Position numbers and translations under genes: made by a program
From: Monomorium pharaonis
Taxonomy: Eukaryota > Arthropoda > Insecta > Hymenoptera > Formicidae
Length of the DNA: 64,000 nucleotides
Reading direction: 5' to 3'
NCBI RefSeq assembly: GCF_013373865.1
Contig: NC_050475.1
Coordinates: 19,328,358-19,392,357, forward strand
In this document: positions 23,216 to 35,440 of the stretch, one piece after another
How positions within the stretch are numbered: the stretch's first letter is position 1
How the letters are laid out: the number at the start of each line of letters is the position of its first letter
Notes under the pieces: generated by a model
What the model saw: the letters and a program-made list of their open reading frames with translations, nothing else
What the model was told of the DNA's origin: nothing
The model's database searches: none

Positions 23216-25058
23216 AACTGGTTGGTTGGTAGCGGCGCGTGACCCCGCAGCTGCGCGTCTGCGTCCCCGAGCGCACGGAGGCCTCGTTCTTCAATATCTT
23301 TGCGTAACCCCTTTGACATGAAATAGAAAGCGCCCATTGATTCGGGCCAATCGCCCGTAACGTAAACACCGATAATGATCGAAACGTTTCGGTTCATGCA
23401 TCGGACCAAACCCGGATGAATGAGCGCACGTTTCTGCCTCCTACCTCGGACGTCGTCACTGTTCGAAAGACCCTCTTCGTTCCTTGCATGATAGTGAATA
23501 ATTCAAAAGACCGAGTCATCAACACATTGGGGACAACGGCTACGATCCGGTGAGATCCGGATATTAATGATCGACAGTATACAATGTGAAAGGAGACGAG
23601 AACGGAAAAGCGCACGTAAACGCACAAGTTCCAAGTTTACCTGACGACTTTCTAACAACAAAATTAATCGGCATTGAATTGTTTGCGAGATGAAAACTGT
23701 ATAACCAAAAGTGGCTATTGCACGAATGTAAAAGTAGATGCGAGATATTTTGTGAAATTTTACTCCACACATCAATCCGAAGCAGAAAATGCACTTCTGT
23801 ATTGCTCATTCTAATGGAAAACAGATCTAGGAGGATTAGAGTGTATCTTTAGTACGCAGGAGGCACTTCCGTCGAAGGACGAAGGAAATTCCTAAATCCG
23901 TCGGATCGTGGAAAAGGATAATGAACGATAACCCTTCCTCAACGGCGCGTCTGGAATACATTCCCCGAGAGATACGGTTTTGCCTAACTGCGCATTCGGG
24001 AGAATCCCGCCGCCGCTTAGACGACTAGATTTTCTCGCTCCGGTCGGTTGTAAACAAGCGACCGGTACTTAAAATTTCGATCCTCCCTTGAATTTACCGC
24101 CGCCGCCGGTCAAACGAATCCGCGGATGTTTAGGCCCTCCGTCCGTTCTCTCGCCGGATACGTGGCGCGAGAGCGAGCTTAGCCCGAAACTTCCGGCCCT
24201 CCGTAAGCCGCCGGTAAAGCCGCCGCGAAAGTTCGGCCAGATATTACACTGGCAGTGATTAATTGCGAGCTTTGAAGTTTAACTCGGCGCGCCAGCGATC
24301 GCCGTAGGTAACACGCCTGTCCGGTTTCGTATTGTTATTGGAGGCAACCCTTCGCTCCCGCGGGCGGCTCTAACGAGTCCGTAGCCCAGGATTTAGCCCC
24401 GTACGAGCATTTCACGCTGATTCGATTAAGTTCGCCACGTCGGAAGTGTTCTATTATTGGCGGCGGCGGCGGCGGAGGAGGAGGTGGGCCAGAGTACACG
24501 CTTTTAATTCACCGGAGGCGCGTATCGACTTTCCGTTTTCCACCGACGAGGGAACAAAGGGACGCGGTGCCGAAGCGACGATTGATTGCCGGTGAACCGA
24601 AATCGACAATAATTGAAAAACTTGACAGGGAAATTTGCAAGTATCGTGCGTAAATGTGCGAAAACTCGATAACGCAGATAAATGTAATAATCATTTCTCA
24701 ATAAATACTCTCTCTTTCTCTCTCTCTAATCAATGGCTTTTACTCTGACGGATTATCACTTTTTCCTACCTACCGCTATTTAAAAATCGTTTCAAATATT
24801 TACTTTATTTCACCGGTGTCTTTTGCGCTTGATATAATTGATGGAATTGGTGTCAGACGACACCGGGTCGGCCGCCAATGATTTGTCGACCGAAAAACAG
24901 AAGTCGGTTACGCTTCGAGGGCGGCCGGATGTCGCCGAGAGAAACATCTTGTAACCAATTAAAAGAGACAGGCTGGTTCCTCGAAAGCGAGCTTTTCTAC
25001 GAACGCCGCCGTTTTCTTGCGTCGCACATCTATCTTTAGCGCTTTTTGTCACACACCT
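23216..25058. other. Non-coding DNA, GC-rich in the middle
   Basis: A (GGC)n/(GGA)n run lies at 24459-24484 and (TC)n at 24708-24727. The segment 24000-24460 is CpG-rich with Alu-free, unique-looking sequence. No coding or RNA gene is seen. Confidence 0.5.
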
Positions 25059-25076
25059 AAAAAAAAAAAAAAAAAA
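25059..25076. repeat. Poly-A run
   Basis: Eighteen A residues. No LINE-like sequence precedes it and no polyadenylation signal is placed appropriately, so I treat it as a homopolymer. Confidence 0.9.
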
Positions 25077-27011
25077 CCATACGGCTCGCCGTACGTAAGT
25101 ACGAGAGGTGCGTGGCGGCGAGTGCCTTGGATCGATACGATTCCAAGAGCTATCCCAGTTCCCCAGACAATATCGACGGGATCGCCATTAAAGTCTATCT
25201 CCTCGGTACGAGAAGCAACCGGGCAACTTCGGGAGGCATTGAGTTTCGTAATATTGCACGAAATCGCCTTCGAAGAGATCAAAGCCGGGCTTACGGATAC
25301 AAGCCACAGTGGCAGATCCCGCGCGACCGTGCCTATTTGCTCGGAATTTGAACTTTGATACCTCGATTCTCGAGTTTCGCTCTCTCTCTCTCTCTCTCTC
25401 TCTATCCTCGAACGCAATTTAAAAATAGGAATCCTGTGGTACCTAAAGTACAATATGTATCGTGACGTAACAGATCAGAGTTAACCGGCATCGATTACAA
25501 ACAATCCGCTTTCTCAAAACAACGTAAACGAAGACGAACGTAATCCGTTGCTCTGTTGCAGACAGATACTGCGGCTTGTTAATTAAATGTAATAAAATAC
25601 CGCGCACAAGTTTCGCGGGAAAATCGAGAGTTCGCAGTACACTGAGACGGGTTGCAATCTCGATAGGGAAAATCCCGGGATTCGTTCCACGAGTCGTAAC
25701 TACATACCGTAAGGTGGTGGTATTATCAAGATAGCCGTCTCCCGTTACATTCAGCATACGATTATTTCACAAGCAAATAATTGCACGTTTATTTCGTGAA
25801 GAAAGTCTCCCTACTTCCCCAACTGTCGAGGGATATCATCGCGATCGGTTGATTCATTTCTCTCGTCAAGTCGCCCCGCGTACATAGAACTTAATAAAAA
25901 GGAAGGAAAATCTCGGCTTTGTTGCCGCTTCCTGCTTCTCGTGCCAGAAGATACACATCATCGAAGGCCGAATGCGTGAAGGAGAGCCCCGGCAGCCGAA
26001 AACGCCTTGGCTCCTCCTCTCATTAACGAGAGAAGCCAGCGTGACCGACGACGACACTGTGGAGATCCTCTTGACGACGTTACTTTGTCGACGTTTCCTC
26101 TGAGAGATCTAGCTCTCTTGCTCTTTTTTCACTTATTTCCTCTTCTCTTCCTCGAGCTTCGAGGAGGATAAAGACACGCTGCACGATCTACCCTAACGTC
26201 TGTTCTACGTTGAGGGTGAGTGCACCTGCTGGCTGGCTCGTTTCCAAAACTCGATGGCGAACGGTACGAACGCGTGGCGTTCTCTGAGACTCTTCTCTTG
26301 ATTTCGTTTCTGTCCAATGTTGCACAGACAGCTCTAGAGCACTTCGTCCATCAGCAAAATAACGAGAAAGAAAGAACGAGAAAGAACGAGAAAGAGAGAG
26401 AAAGAGAGAGAGAGAGAGAATCTTACGAAAGCTAAGGCAATGTAATTTTTAGGGCAGATGCGCCAGTGAATGACCGATTAATCCTAAACTTGGCATAGCT
26501 CTGAGGGAGCAAGCTTAAAATTCTCTTACAATAAGAGAGAAATAAGTGGAAAAATGCAATATTAGATTCTCAAGTATAAAAGAGGTATACAGTAATTTAA
26601 AATGACTTATTCTGTGCATATCCTAATTTGAATACCGAAGCAAAATGCCAATTTTTTTGGTGGACTTCTTTTATTGGATTCTTCTTAGAATAACCCAGAC
26701 ATTCAAATCGATTGAGATTCCCTGTCAAAGACACTTAAGTTAAGATAGTCGATCCGTAATTATGGAGATTTCAAAGGCGAGCTACCCGCGATTGACACGC
26801 GCTGGTGATTATAGAAATATCACAAAGATCAGATGACATTTAATTAAACGGACGGGAATTACATAACGCTACGATGATCGGTCGGTCTCATAACTGCTCA
26901 GACTTCGTCGCGGATAGAATTTCGATATCGATCATATCGGATTGACACGTTGACATTGAGCGAGACGACGTTCTATTCGTCTCGTCTCGAGAAGTGCTTG
27001 CATTTCAATAT
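25077..27011. other. Non-coding DNA with (TC)n and purine tracts
   Basis: (TC)n lies at 25380-25403 and a purine tract of GAAA/GA units at 26362-26420. AT-rich from 26430 to 27011. A 134-codon minus-strand frame (25049-25453) starts within the (TC)n complement and is not credible. Confidence 0.5.
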
Positions 27012-27270
27012 GTACACGGAAAGAACAATTTCACTATGATATTTAAAAATTTAGTTAGATACAGAGATCAGAAAACAATTTTATGCCAAATCGTCAAAAT
27101 AACTACGCTCAAGTATGATAACGTTGCTACAAAAGTTCAATGTTCCAGCAAACATAATATAATTTTTTTCAATAGTTCGTAATTTTCAGATAAGTGTGTC
27201 AACAAAATTGTTGTTATCGTGTATTCTATCCAAAAGTATTAATTGAATAAAAAAAATTTCTCAGCAACCA
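27012..27270. mobile_element. Foldback element, family B copy 1
   Basis: The left arm starts with TACACGGAAAG at 27012 and contains ATTTAAAAATTTAGTTAGAT (27041-27060) and TCGTCAAAATAACTACGCTC (27091-27110). The right arm, read in reverse complement, gives GAGAAATTTTTTTT, TAGAATACACGATAACAACA and TGAAAATTACGAACT, which align with the left arm. The ATTTAAAAATTTAG block and the GTCAAAAT..ACGCTCAA block recur at 46401-46470, identifying a dispersed family. No open frame of significance. The exact right end is uncertain. Confidence 0.55.
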
Positions 27271-28688
27271 TAGTACTCGATAGCACAAGAACGTGATCTC
27301 GTATAATAAAAAATTAGAACTGGCCCAATAGCCTCTTGCTTCTCGATCAATTGTGTATTCTATGCATATTTTCGCAGACAGTTATTTGTAATTAAATTAG
27401 ATTCCTAAAAAATCTTTCGCAGGCAAATTAGAAAATGCTATAAAATAATTTTCGATATAAATAAACGAATTGAAATTTGTATTAACATCACTGACGTTAT
27501 CGTGTACCTTCTACATTATAACGATAATTATTAAGCTACGCGAGCATCCCTTTCGCACATAAATCATCAGATGTACAAAAATAATAATGGAGTATAATAT
27601 CTGGTGTGCCGTGCCACCGCTGCCGGCTCGAGAGAAGAATATAAATCATAACTCACGAAATACATGGCGAAGATTCCGAACGAGGCGCGCTTTCCTTCTC
27701 TCCGCGCTACTCGCTCGCGGCCGCCCTCCGTCCCCTTCCTCGCGTCTCTTTATCCGCGATCGCGATCGACGTCCGTAAAATCGTATCCGGCGCAACGAAT
27801 ATGACCACGATTAAGATTACGGCGATGCCGATAGCGACGGGACGCCGAGCGACGCCGATCGAAAAGGCCGGGGCCGATACGTTATCTTAATTGCCCTCCG
27901 ACACGGCTCAGGGTTAGTTCCGACCGCACTGATTTTGCGGCAGAACGTATGGGGCTTGTCCGTCGAACCGCACACGTCTTTTTAATGGCGCACGAACAAA
28001 GATAAATTCAATCGCGAGCGCGGTCGAGAGACCCGATCGCATCGGACGTGGTTGCATCGCGACGCACCGTAACGGGTAGTAGAGATCCAAACGTACGGTC
28101 GTACCCGATAGTAAATTCAATTTTTAGAGGAATGATGCAGCAGCTCGAGCGCGACCGGGTCAAGTTTGCCCGCACGAAGTCTCTGAGGTAAAAAGGACCC
28201 AAACTGGTTTTGTTGATTTTAATTATATGAAAGACACCTTTGGGAATTTATTTTTTTTTTTTTATCAAACTAAATGTTCTCACTCACGCAAAGTAAAAAC
28301 AATAAACATCCAATTTTTCCTCTAAAATCGTTAGAATTTAAACCATTTAACCAAATAATTTCGATGTACTTATATATATATATATATACAGGAAACTGCA
28401 TAACAAAATTTCGTCGATATTAAAAATACTAATAATCCTACTGACTCTGCGAATTTTTTAGATCGAAGACTTGGCGCAAACTTGGCGCAAATAACCCGCT
28501 TGCATTTTCCTGAGCCAGCATGGAAATTTCTGTATTTTACCCTGCACAACAGCGAAAAACGTGTCATTGTATTAATATGAGATAGGCGGTAGTGCTTTTG
28601 CACAAACGCGATAAATCTCGCGCGTCTTCGCCTCCGTTGCCTCGACTATTCTCTTATTCGCCTTTCTCTGTCCTCGCTTTTTCCACAA
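27271..28688. other. Non-coding DNA, AT-rich then CpG-rich then AT-rich
   Basis: AT-rich to 27580, CpG-rich at 27600-28190, AT-rich at 28200-28450 with poly-T (about 28250-28263) and (TA)n (about 28373-28389). A tandem ACTTGGCGCAA pair lies at 28469-28490. No gene is recognised. Confidence 0.5.
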
Positions 28689-28726
28689 GCGAGCAAGCGA
28701 GCGAGCGAGCGAGCGAGTGAACGAGC
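28689..28726. repeat. (GCGA)n tetranucleotide repeat
   Basis: About nine GCGA/GAGC units with three single-base changes. Shorter arrays of the same unit occur at about 54018-54038 and 62963-62981. Confidence 0.9.
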
Positions 28727-28933
28727 CGCGGCCAAGGCTCGGACCAGCGTATTTATGTGCCATGGCTTATTTATTTTCGCGCGTCCGCGCTCGATAAATC
28801 GCGCGCGCGCGCGAAAAAGAGAAACAGAGGGAAAGACGGAAAGACGGAGAGAGAGAGTGAGAGAGAGAGAGAGAGAGAGAGAAAGGCTTTTCCATGTGCA
28901 CGCTACTAAGCGATGCACCCCGAACCTATGGTC

Positions 28934-28964
28934 GTCGCAGCTGCACGCGAAACGCAGCTGCGAC
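28934..28964. repeat. Perfect hairpin carrying two CAGCTG E-boxes
   Basis: GTCGCAGCTGC (28934-28944) and its exact reverse complement GCAGCTGCGAC (28954-28964) flank a 9-nt loop. Each arm holds a CAGCTG bHLH-type E-box. Confidence 0.75.
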
Positions 28965-29030
28965 TAATGAGAGCCGTCCGTTAAACCTCGCGCAGTCAGC
29001 AATGCCGATACGTCGATAGGCGGAACGGGC

Positions 29031-29063
29031 ACACGATAATTCTCACCTAGGTAATTATCGTGT
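29031..29063. repeat. Perfect hairpin
   Basis: ACACGATAATT (29031-29041) and AATTATCGTGT (29053-29063) form an 11-bp stem with an 11-nt loop that contains CCTAGG. Confidence 0.75.
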
Positions 29064-29900
29064 TACAAGGAGAATCCATGATCCGTTCGTCGCGTCACCG
29101 AGAAAAATCGAAGCGGTCGTCAAGAGTGCAGAATTGGCCATTAAGGGAGTTCCGCTGCTAAATCAAAATGAACAAATTTTCACGAAACTTTGTAGAGAAG
29201 TTCAAATTAGTGATATAAATTGATGACTGTCAGAATTTCAAAAAGCTGAACTAGCTAGTTATTTAGATATCATCAAGTGTCAAATTGAATTATCCAAAAA
29301 CTGACGATAAAATAAATTGCGCGAATATAGATTGCCATTCCAGCAAGGGAGGCTTATCACAGCGATATCGAAACACGGCTGAAAGTTAAAGCGAGCTTTC
29401 CACCCGCGCTTCGTAGACCATCGCCCGTCCGTCCAGTTGGTTGCGCGCATCGACTTTCTCAGCGGAGCAGTTTGATCGAGGGTGAAAGGAGGCAGGCGGC
29501 AAAAGAGGCGGGGGGAAGCAACGGAGGGAAGATCCTCGAGATCGTTTGGGACGTAGGGAACGAGGTCGCGCGGCAACCATGATCCCGGGGATCGAAAAAA
29601 GGTTAACGACCGCCGCTCGAATCGCGACCCAGCTTTTGGACTACGGCGTAGAACGACGTCGTTTCTCTCCCCCGCTGCTGCCGTCACCGTGTCCTTATCT
29701 CGCCCCTTCCATCCGTCCTGACCCTGCCCGACAGTGACGAGAGAGGACGGCGACGGAGACGAAGGAGAGGTTTAACGACAACGTGGGATACGGAGATGGA
29801 GGCGAGAGAGCAATGCGCGATCGGTCAAAAAGTTTCGCCGGGGCGAAACCGAGACAGCTGCTTAATCTCGCGGTGACAATGCGGGAGAAAAGGATATTCA

Positions 29901-30720
29901 TTTAACGAGGAAATCGATATCGCAGTTTCAATTTTCTTTTTCGATTCGCAAGACATTTTCGAGCAAGACTTTGGCTTCTTCCTCTACGATGAATCAACAC
30001 AATCGTTCGTAGAGTGGTAAAACTACGAAATAAAATATACAAGATTCTCAGAAAATTATATAAGGTTCTCTAAAAATATATGTATCGCGAATGTCTCACT
30101 TATAATTTAATTATAAAGGAATTTAATGTCGAAAGAAAGAAGGAGATAATTTTATATAATGTTTTAAGAAAAACATTAACGTCGAAGCTGTTAAAAAATC
30201 TCAAGGCAGCCTCAATAATTTCTAGATTTATATGCCTTCATCAATTCCTGGAAGATATTCGCATGATTAGATAAAAAAATGACGGACCGACTGAGCTGAC
30301 AAATCGAGCTGAGTTGCAGTGGCACGGTCCAATTAATTCATCAATTCCCAGCGGCACGACCGTGAATTCTCGGAACTGCGGCAACAGAAGTCAAGTGGTA
30401 ATTATACAATTATGCAACCGGATATCTATTAAATACGTGATGAGAAATAAGTCTGTACATACAGTACATCCATCTCCCCCGAGTTATCTTCAGCACAGAG
30501 CACCGTCTAATTAAGTCGCCATTAATAACGATAATTCATAAAATATATAAATCATCATTTATCAAAAAATTAATTAAAATTATTTTAAGAAATAAATAGG
30601 TGATACACGTATCAAAACAATGCAAAATAAAGATAGGGCGATACTCTTTGTACACTTCTCGGTCATCGAACAGAGAAGATTAATTAAAATTAATTAAAAT
30701 GCAATCGTTTATCATCAAAA
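29901..30720. other. AT-rich island
   Basis: Largely AT-rich with a GC-richer interruption at about 30280-30400. A duplicated TTAATTAAAA lies at about 30680-30700, a homeodomain-type core. The 64-codon frame at 30080-30274 is AT-rich and unrecognised. Confidence 0.45.
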
Positions 30721-32640
30721 TTGAATTACTATTGAATTTCTTTTGAAATACGCTCGTTACTTGTATCTAAGTCCTCAATTATTTGCGTTCGCACTTTCAC
30801 CATACATTTTACCGGGATATTGCAATCCACTTCAGCCCCCCCCCCCCCTCCCTCCGCTCTCAACGTTCCTGTTCCACGTTTACAAGCGCCAAATCAAATT
30901 CATTCGTTATTCGATATACGCGAATGCAGCGGCGCTCCGCGCGTATGTGCGCGCGGGCAGCCTCTGTGCCTCTCATAACTCGGCGTCTGCATTTTTCAGC
31001 GTCCAATCCGTTCAACGCTTCCCTTGGATGCTCGCTTTTATTCCGGCTGGTCCGCAGAGAATCGCGAAGATTTAAGAAGCATGAAGGAACGAGAAGCCCG
31101 CATTGCCATCGGGAAAAGCAGCCGTCGGTGGTCCCATAAAGAAGGTCAAAACCGCGGATCGGATCGAAAGGCAAGCCACCTCCTTGGCCTTTCGTCCTTT
31201 CTTTCATCCTGGGCTCGGTTCATTTCGCCGCTCACCTCTTATATATTTGATAGGCAAACCGATCGAGAGAACCTGCGGCCATAAAACTTTACCTACGTTT
31301 TTCTCGAGGGTAAAAAAGCGGATAAGAAAAAAGCCTAACGAAAGGAAAGAAATGGACTTTTTCCTCCAAGTTGCCTATCGAGAGTTACAGATATCGAACG
31401 AAAAGAAAGATAATGGATAGGAAGAACAAATGCATTTTTAAACGTTAATTTCAACTCTACAAATTTACAAGTTGGAATCGAGTAAATCTCGCGTGTTTGG
31501 ATCGGCACCGGATTTTTCCGCTCGAATGCATCGATACGCGTCGTTCAGGATCCGCGTTTACGTAATCAAGCATTTCACGGAGACGCGGGGATTCACGAAG
31601 ACGAATTCACCCATCCGTTCAGCTTCTGAAGTTGAAGCTCTCCTTCGAAGCCGAACTTCGGAAACGAAGTATTTGCGGAATCATTCTTGATTGGCCACTG
31701 AATTCGCAGCGTGGAGGACGCGGATAAAGTTTCCGAAAAATATCTCCGGGGAGTCCGAGACGTCGGCGTCGCTCGCTCGAAAACATCAAGCGCGAGGGAA
31801 GCGCAAGCTGCTTCCCACCATATATAACTCAAGGGAAAATAACTGTCCAGGAGCGTAGTTAGAAATCAATTTTGGATATATCCTTGTTGTATTCCGTTTG
31901 CAGGCTATTAATTTATTAAAACTCATCCTGTTCTATATTCACGTTTCAATAAAGATTCACATTTACGAAACATTAAATATAATTCATGTACCATTAAGAA
32001 TTATTTTATTAAGAATTATTAGGCCAAATGCCCCTAAATATGTATATTTACTTCTGTGTCACATCGTCGTACACATATCAACGAAAAAGAGCGTAAAATT
32101 ACAAAAGGAACGCACCCCTATGATCTACATGTGACGTACGTCTCTTATCTCGAATACGCAATCTTCCTCCTCCCTACGCTCTCGCTTCTAACTCGGTCAT
32201 CCTCTCTCCTTCTCTTCTTCTACCCTCGCGTCTACTATGACGCGACGCAGTAAAATATCCCCCGTCTATTTTCTTCGGGCTTAAAATTACCTCTTTCGCT
32301 ATTATGCCGAGAGCGAACCCGGTATGTATATCCGTTACCGAGACTAGCTTCTCTTCAGCTATCGCCCCGTGAGAGAATCGATCGACGACGTGTACCGCCG
32401 TCACCGTCGTCGCTATCGACGCGATATCTGTCGCGCATTCACCAAAGGAACATAGCCCCGCCGTACGAAGGAGCCAGGAATATTCTCGTCGATCGCATCG
32501 CCGGAATTTCACTCGCTCTGCCGGCGCAAATTTTCTCGCGAGATTTTCCGCGAGGCCATTTGTCCCGCGAGACAACCGCTCGCCCGATAACGTTTTGTGA
32601 TGCTTCCTATAAAGTGCGATATTAATTAAAGCGTACAACA
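30721..32640. other. Non-coding DNA, one protein-like orphan frame
   Basis: Poly-C lies at 30836-30848. A minus-strand frame of 155 codons (32174-32641) has balanced composition, unlike most frames here, but matches no family I know and has no visible splice or promoter context. An ATTAAGAATTATT pair lies in tandem at about 32002-32030. AT-rich at 31860-32100. Confidence 0.45.
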
Positions 32641-33080
32641 ACCTTGCGTTTCAAAGAATAAAAGCATTCTATTATTAAAAAAAAAAAAGAGACGAAACAA
32701 AACATACGTATAAAAAATTTCTCTCCCTCCTCCCGCGATCAAGAACGCTGCTTCGGCCGAAACGGTAACAGACTCCTGGTTAACGACTGGCCGCATGGAG
32801 AATAGCACAGAGGCGGCCTCGACGATTCGTGTACGCACGCATACACGCATACGAGCACGCGGCCCGTCATGCACCACGACCGCGAACAATGATATGGATG
32901 CAGCGGCGGACGCAGTAATATTATGCATCGCGAAAATATATCGTGCTTGCCCGGCACGGCGACCAGAGGGAACTGGGACCCCGAGGGGGGGGAGGTGAGC
33001 GGGACAGAGAGAACGGAAAGGGAGAACAGGGAACGACGGGCGGACAGGGAACGACAAATGTTTATTGCGTACGGTATATA

Positions 33081-33141
33081 GTGAGCGAGCGGGAGACAGA
33101 GACAGAGAGAAAGAGAGAAAGAGAGAGAGGGGGAGGGAGGG
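33081..33141. repeat. Purine (GA/GGA) tract
   Basis: Sixty bases of GAGA/GGGAGG composition with a few C residues at the left, read as pyrimidine on the other strand. Confidence 0.9.
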
Positions 33142-33278
33142 TGCGTGCGTACGGTAATTGCGATGCAATGGGAACAGCGCGCGGGACACACAATGGAGGA
33201 GAAGGTGGACCGCCTCCTCCTCTCCGGTTTCGTCCCCGCTATTCCCGGCTCGCTCCTGTCTCGCTTTTGGCCATTTTC

Positions 33279-33310
33279 GGGAGGGGGATGGGGGGGGGGG
33301 GGGAGGAGGG
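33279..33310 (+). repeat. Poly-G tract, G-quadruplex-prone
   Basis: GGGAGGGGG, a 14-base G run, then GGAGGG: at least four G-triplets within about 32 bases, satisfying the usual quadruplex pattern on the plus strand. Confidence 0.85.
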
Positions 33311-34970
33311 TACACCTCCGGTGCACGTACGTCCGGCTGTCGTCCGAAACCGCCGTTCTGGAACCGCCAGCTCGGTGGCGGCAGCGGTTGTTACGATGCC
33401 CCCGGGGGTCAGAGAGCCGGGGCCCGCGTGTGTGTTGCGTCCAGGCGCGCGTTGCGTTGTCGGCGCAGGTGTAATTTACCCGATGGGTATATGCACTGTT
33501 ACCATGCCGCACGACTTCCTGGCTTCTCTCCGGCCCCTCTCTCTCTCTCTCTCCCTCTCGTCCTCCTCTATACTCTGCCGTCGCCCGACGACGACGGGAG
33601 AGACGACAAAGGCAAAGGCAAGTAAGAGAAGCGACTGCGCGCGACATTCTTCCTCGAGTATCGACAACGACGGCGTAGAGAAGGGACGAGAGGGAGGCAA
33701 TCGCATCGCCCGAGGCTGGAAAGCTGCTCGCCGTAATTGGAAAATTGCGTAATGCCGACGTTGCCGTAATTATACGACGTACCGGTGTGTAATCGATATA
33801 CGTGCAGCGACCTCGAGTCGAACGTTCCGTCCAAGTGGTTGCGTTTCTTCCAAGGCCGCCGTGGGCACCCGGCGCGGAACGACATGAGAAATGTCACGTC
33901 GCACCGACGCGACGCACTTTATTCCTCACGTTAAAAAAAAGAAAGAAAAAAAACGTCAATTTTCCGCCTTCGACCGCTCGCGCGCACACGTGCGAACGGT
34001 ATTAACTCACAATCGTCCGATACGTCGATCGTTTCTGTTAATCTTATTGATCGCAATCGTCACGTACGTTCCTAATCTATATGTATCGAATATCTTGGAC
34101 GTATATACGCGTTGCGACATTAATTTCATTTAGCGGGGGGAAAAATTCAGAAGATAAACGCACCGGGTCTAATCGTGCCGGTGGATCCGCCGGTGAGAGA
34201 CGCGGCTCAGCGTCAGAAATCTCGCGGAGTGCACTTCCGTACTTTAATAACATTTTCCTCGCATGTCAGAACGATGAATCGAGCGGTACAAGCTCGGTGC
34301 GGGTCACGGGACTTTACGGTTACACTGGAAATTCGTCACTCCGTAATTCCAGGCGGATTCGTTCGGGCGTGTGCACGACGGGAACATCCGCCCTCGTCGG
34401 CGAGCCACTTTCCTGCGACCATTATTTCCGGCTGTCACGATCGGCCAGCCCAAGCGTTCTTACTTCGCATCCCGTCGTCCTTTAATTCCCCCACGCGACG
34501 TTCCTCCTGGATGTCTCCTCGTCCTTTCTCTCTATCCCTCTCTTTCTCTCTTTCTTTAGCTGTCTTTCTTTCCCTCGTCGTCATCTCTGCAACGTTTCCG
34601 TGCGTGCACGCGAGTCTATGCCGGAAACGATTTATCATACTCGTTATTTCGTCCATCGATGTAAGTACCGTCGTATACTGCGAGAATCATTCGTACTGGC
34701 TCGTCTTTCTCGCGCCTAGTTCTTCCTTCCCCTCTCGCCCGGGTCCGACGAAAAGGATCGGTGAGCCATCGCTCGTAAATTTCGGTCGCAATTCCCCACA
34801 TTTCGACTCCCACGCGCGAAGCTCGTAAAACGCCCTGCATTTCGTACGGCGACTACGACGTAACGCGATTACGCGAATTCCCGCGGGAGAAACAGTTACG
34901 CGAAGAAACCTCACGATTCGTCGCGTCGCGCTTAACGCGAGATTATACCGTGTCTTGGAACGTCCACAAG

Positions 34971-35440
34971 CAACACCGAATCTATTTCTCTCGAAAATTT
35001 TAAGAATTACATCTATAACGTTTAATATATATTGCGTATTTAAATCTCTTCGTTCTTAATAAAAAATTATTTGAGAAATTATAGATCAAACAATGTGTGA
35101 AAAATTATTTAGTTTCATTAAATTTTTCGTATATGCGTTTAATGTCACATGTAAAGATAGATAGAAATGCAAATCTGAATCGTTCAAAAAATCTTGAATA
35201 CAAATCATAACCTTATGAAATCATATTTAAAGTGACTTTATACCATATAATCAATATTATTTTTCTCATATATATGCATAAATCTTCTTTACTATCTACA
35301 TATTAAAATTCAATCTAACAATAATGTTGATTAAAAATTATATTTCAACAATTCAGTTCGGGCAAACTTGGTTGATTCGATTCGAATTTAAACAAACCCC
35401 CCCAAAAAATGAAATTCAACTTTATCCCCGATTCGGCGTT
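34971..35440. other. AT-rich island
   Basis: Sharply bounded AT-rich sequence. ATCAAACAATGTGTGA at 35086 matches a site at 3675. Ends with a C7 run at about 35397-35403. No open frame or terminal repeats were found. Confidence 0.45.

Larger units (their letters stand above)
28727..29900. other. Non-coding DNA with CG, GA tracts and hairpins
   Basis: (GC)n lies at 28801-28813 and a purine tract at 28814-28886 ending in (GA)n. Two perfect 11-bp hairpins lie at 28934-28964 and 29031-29063. A CpG-rich segment follows. The frame 29280-29687 (-) has no recognisable product. Confidence 0.5.
32641..34970. other. CpG-rich, low-complexity, stop-poor DNA
   Basis: Contains a purine tract (33081-33141), a poly-G run (33290-33303), CCCCCGGGGG (about 33401-33410), (TC)n/CTCC (33537-33569) and a pyrimidine tract (34524-34558). 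The very long overlapping frames here (302 codons minus, 269 codons plus) are mutually antisense and rich in Ser/Pro/Arg from the tracts, so I do not call them genes. Confidence 0.55.

Noticed and set aside
25059..25076. Poly-A run as the tail of a retroposed element
   Set aside because: No LINE/SINE-like body or target-site duplication was seen beside it.
32739..33752. Long frames of 302 codons (minus) and 269 codons (plus)
   Set aside because: They overlap antisense and are dominated by Ser/Pro/Arg/Glu runs from GA, TC and poly-G tracts. No domain is visible.
34175..34828. 217-codon plus-strand frame with an apparent signal or membrane segment
   Set aside because: The hydrophobic Ser-Leu-Phe stretch is the translation of a pyrimidine (TC/TTTC) tract, and the flanks match no family.
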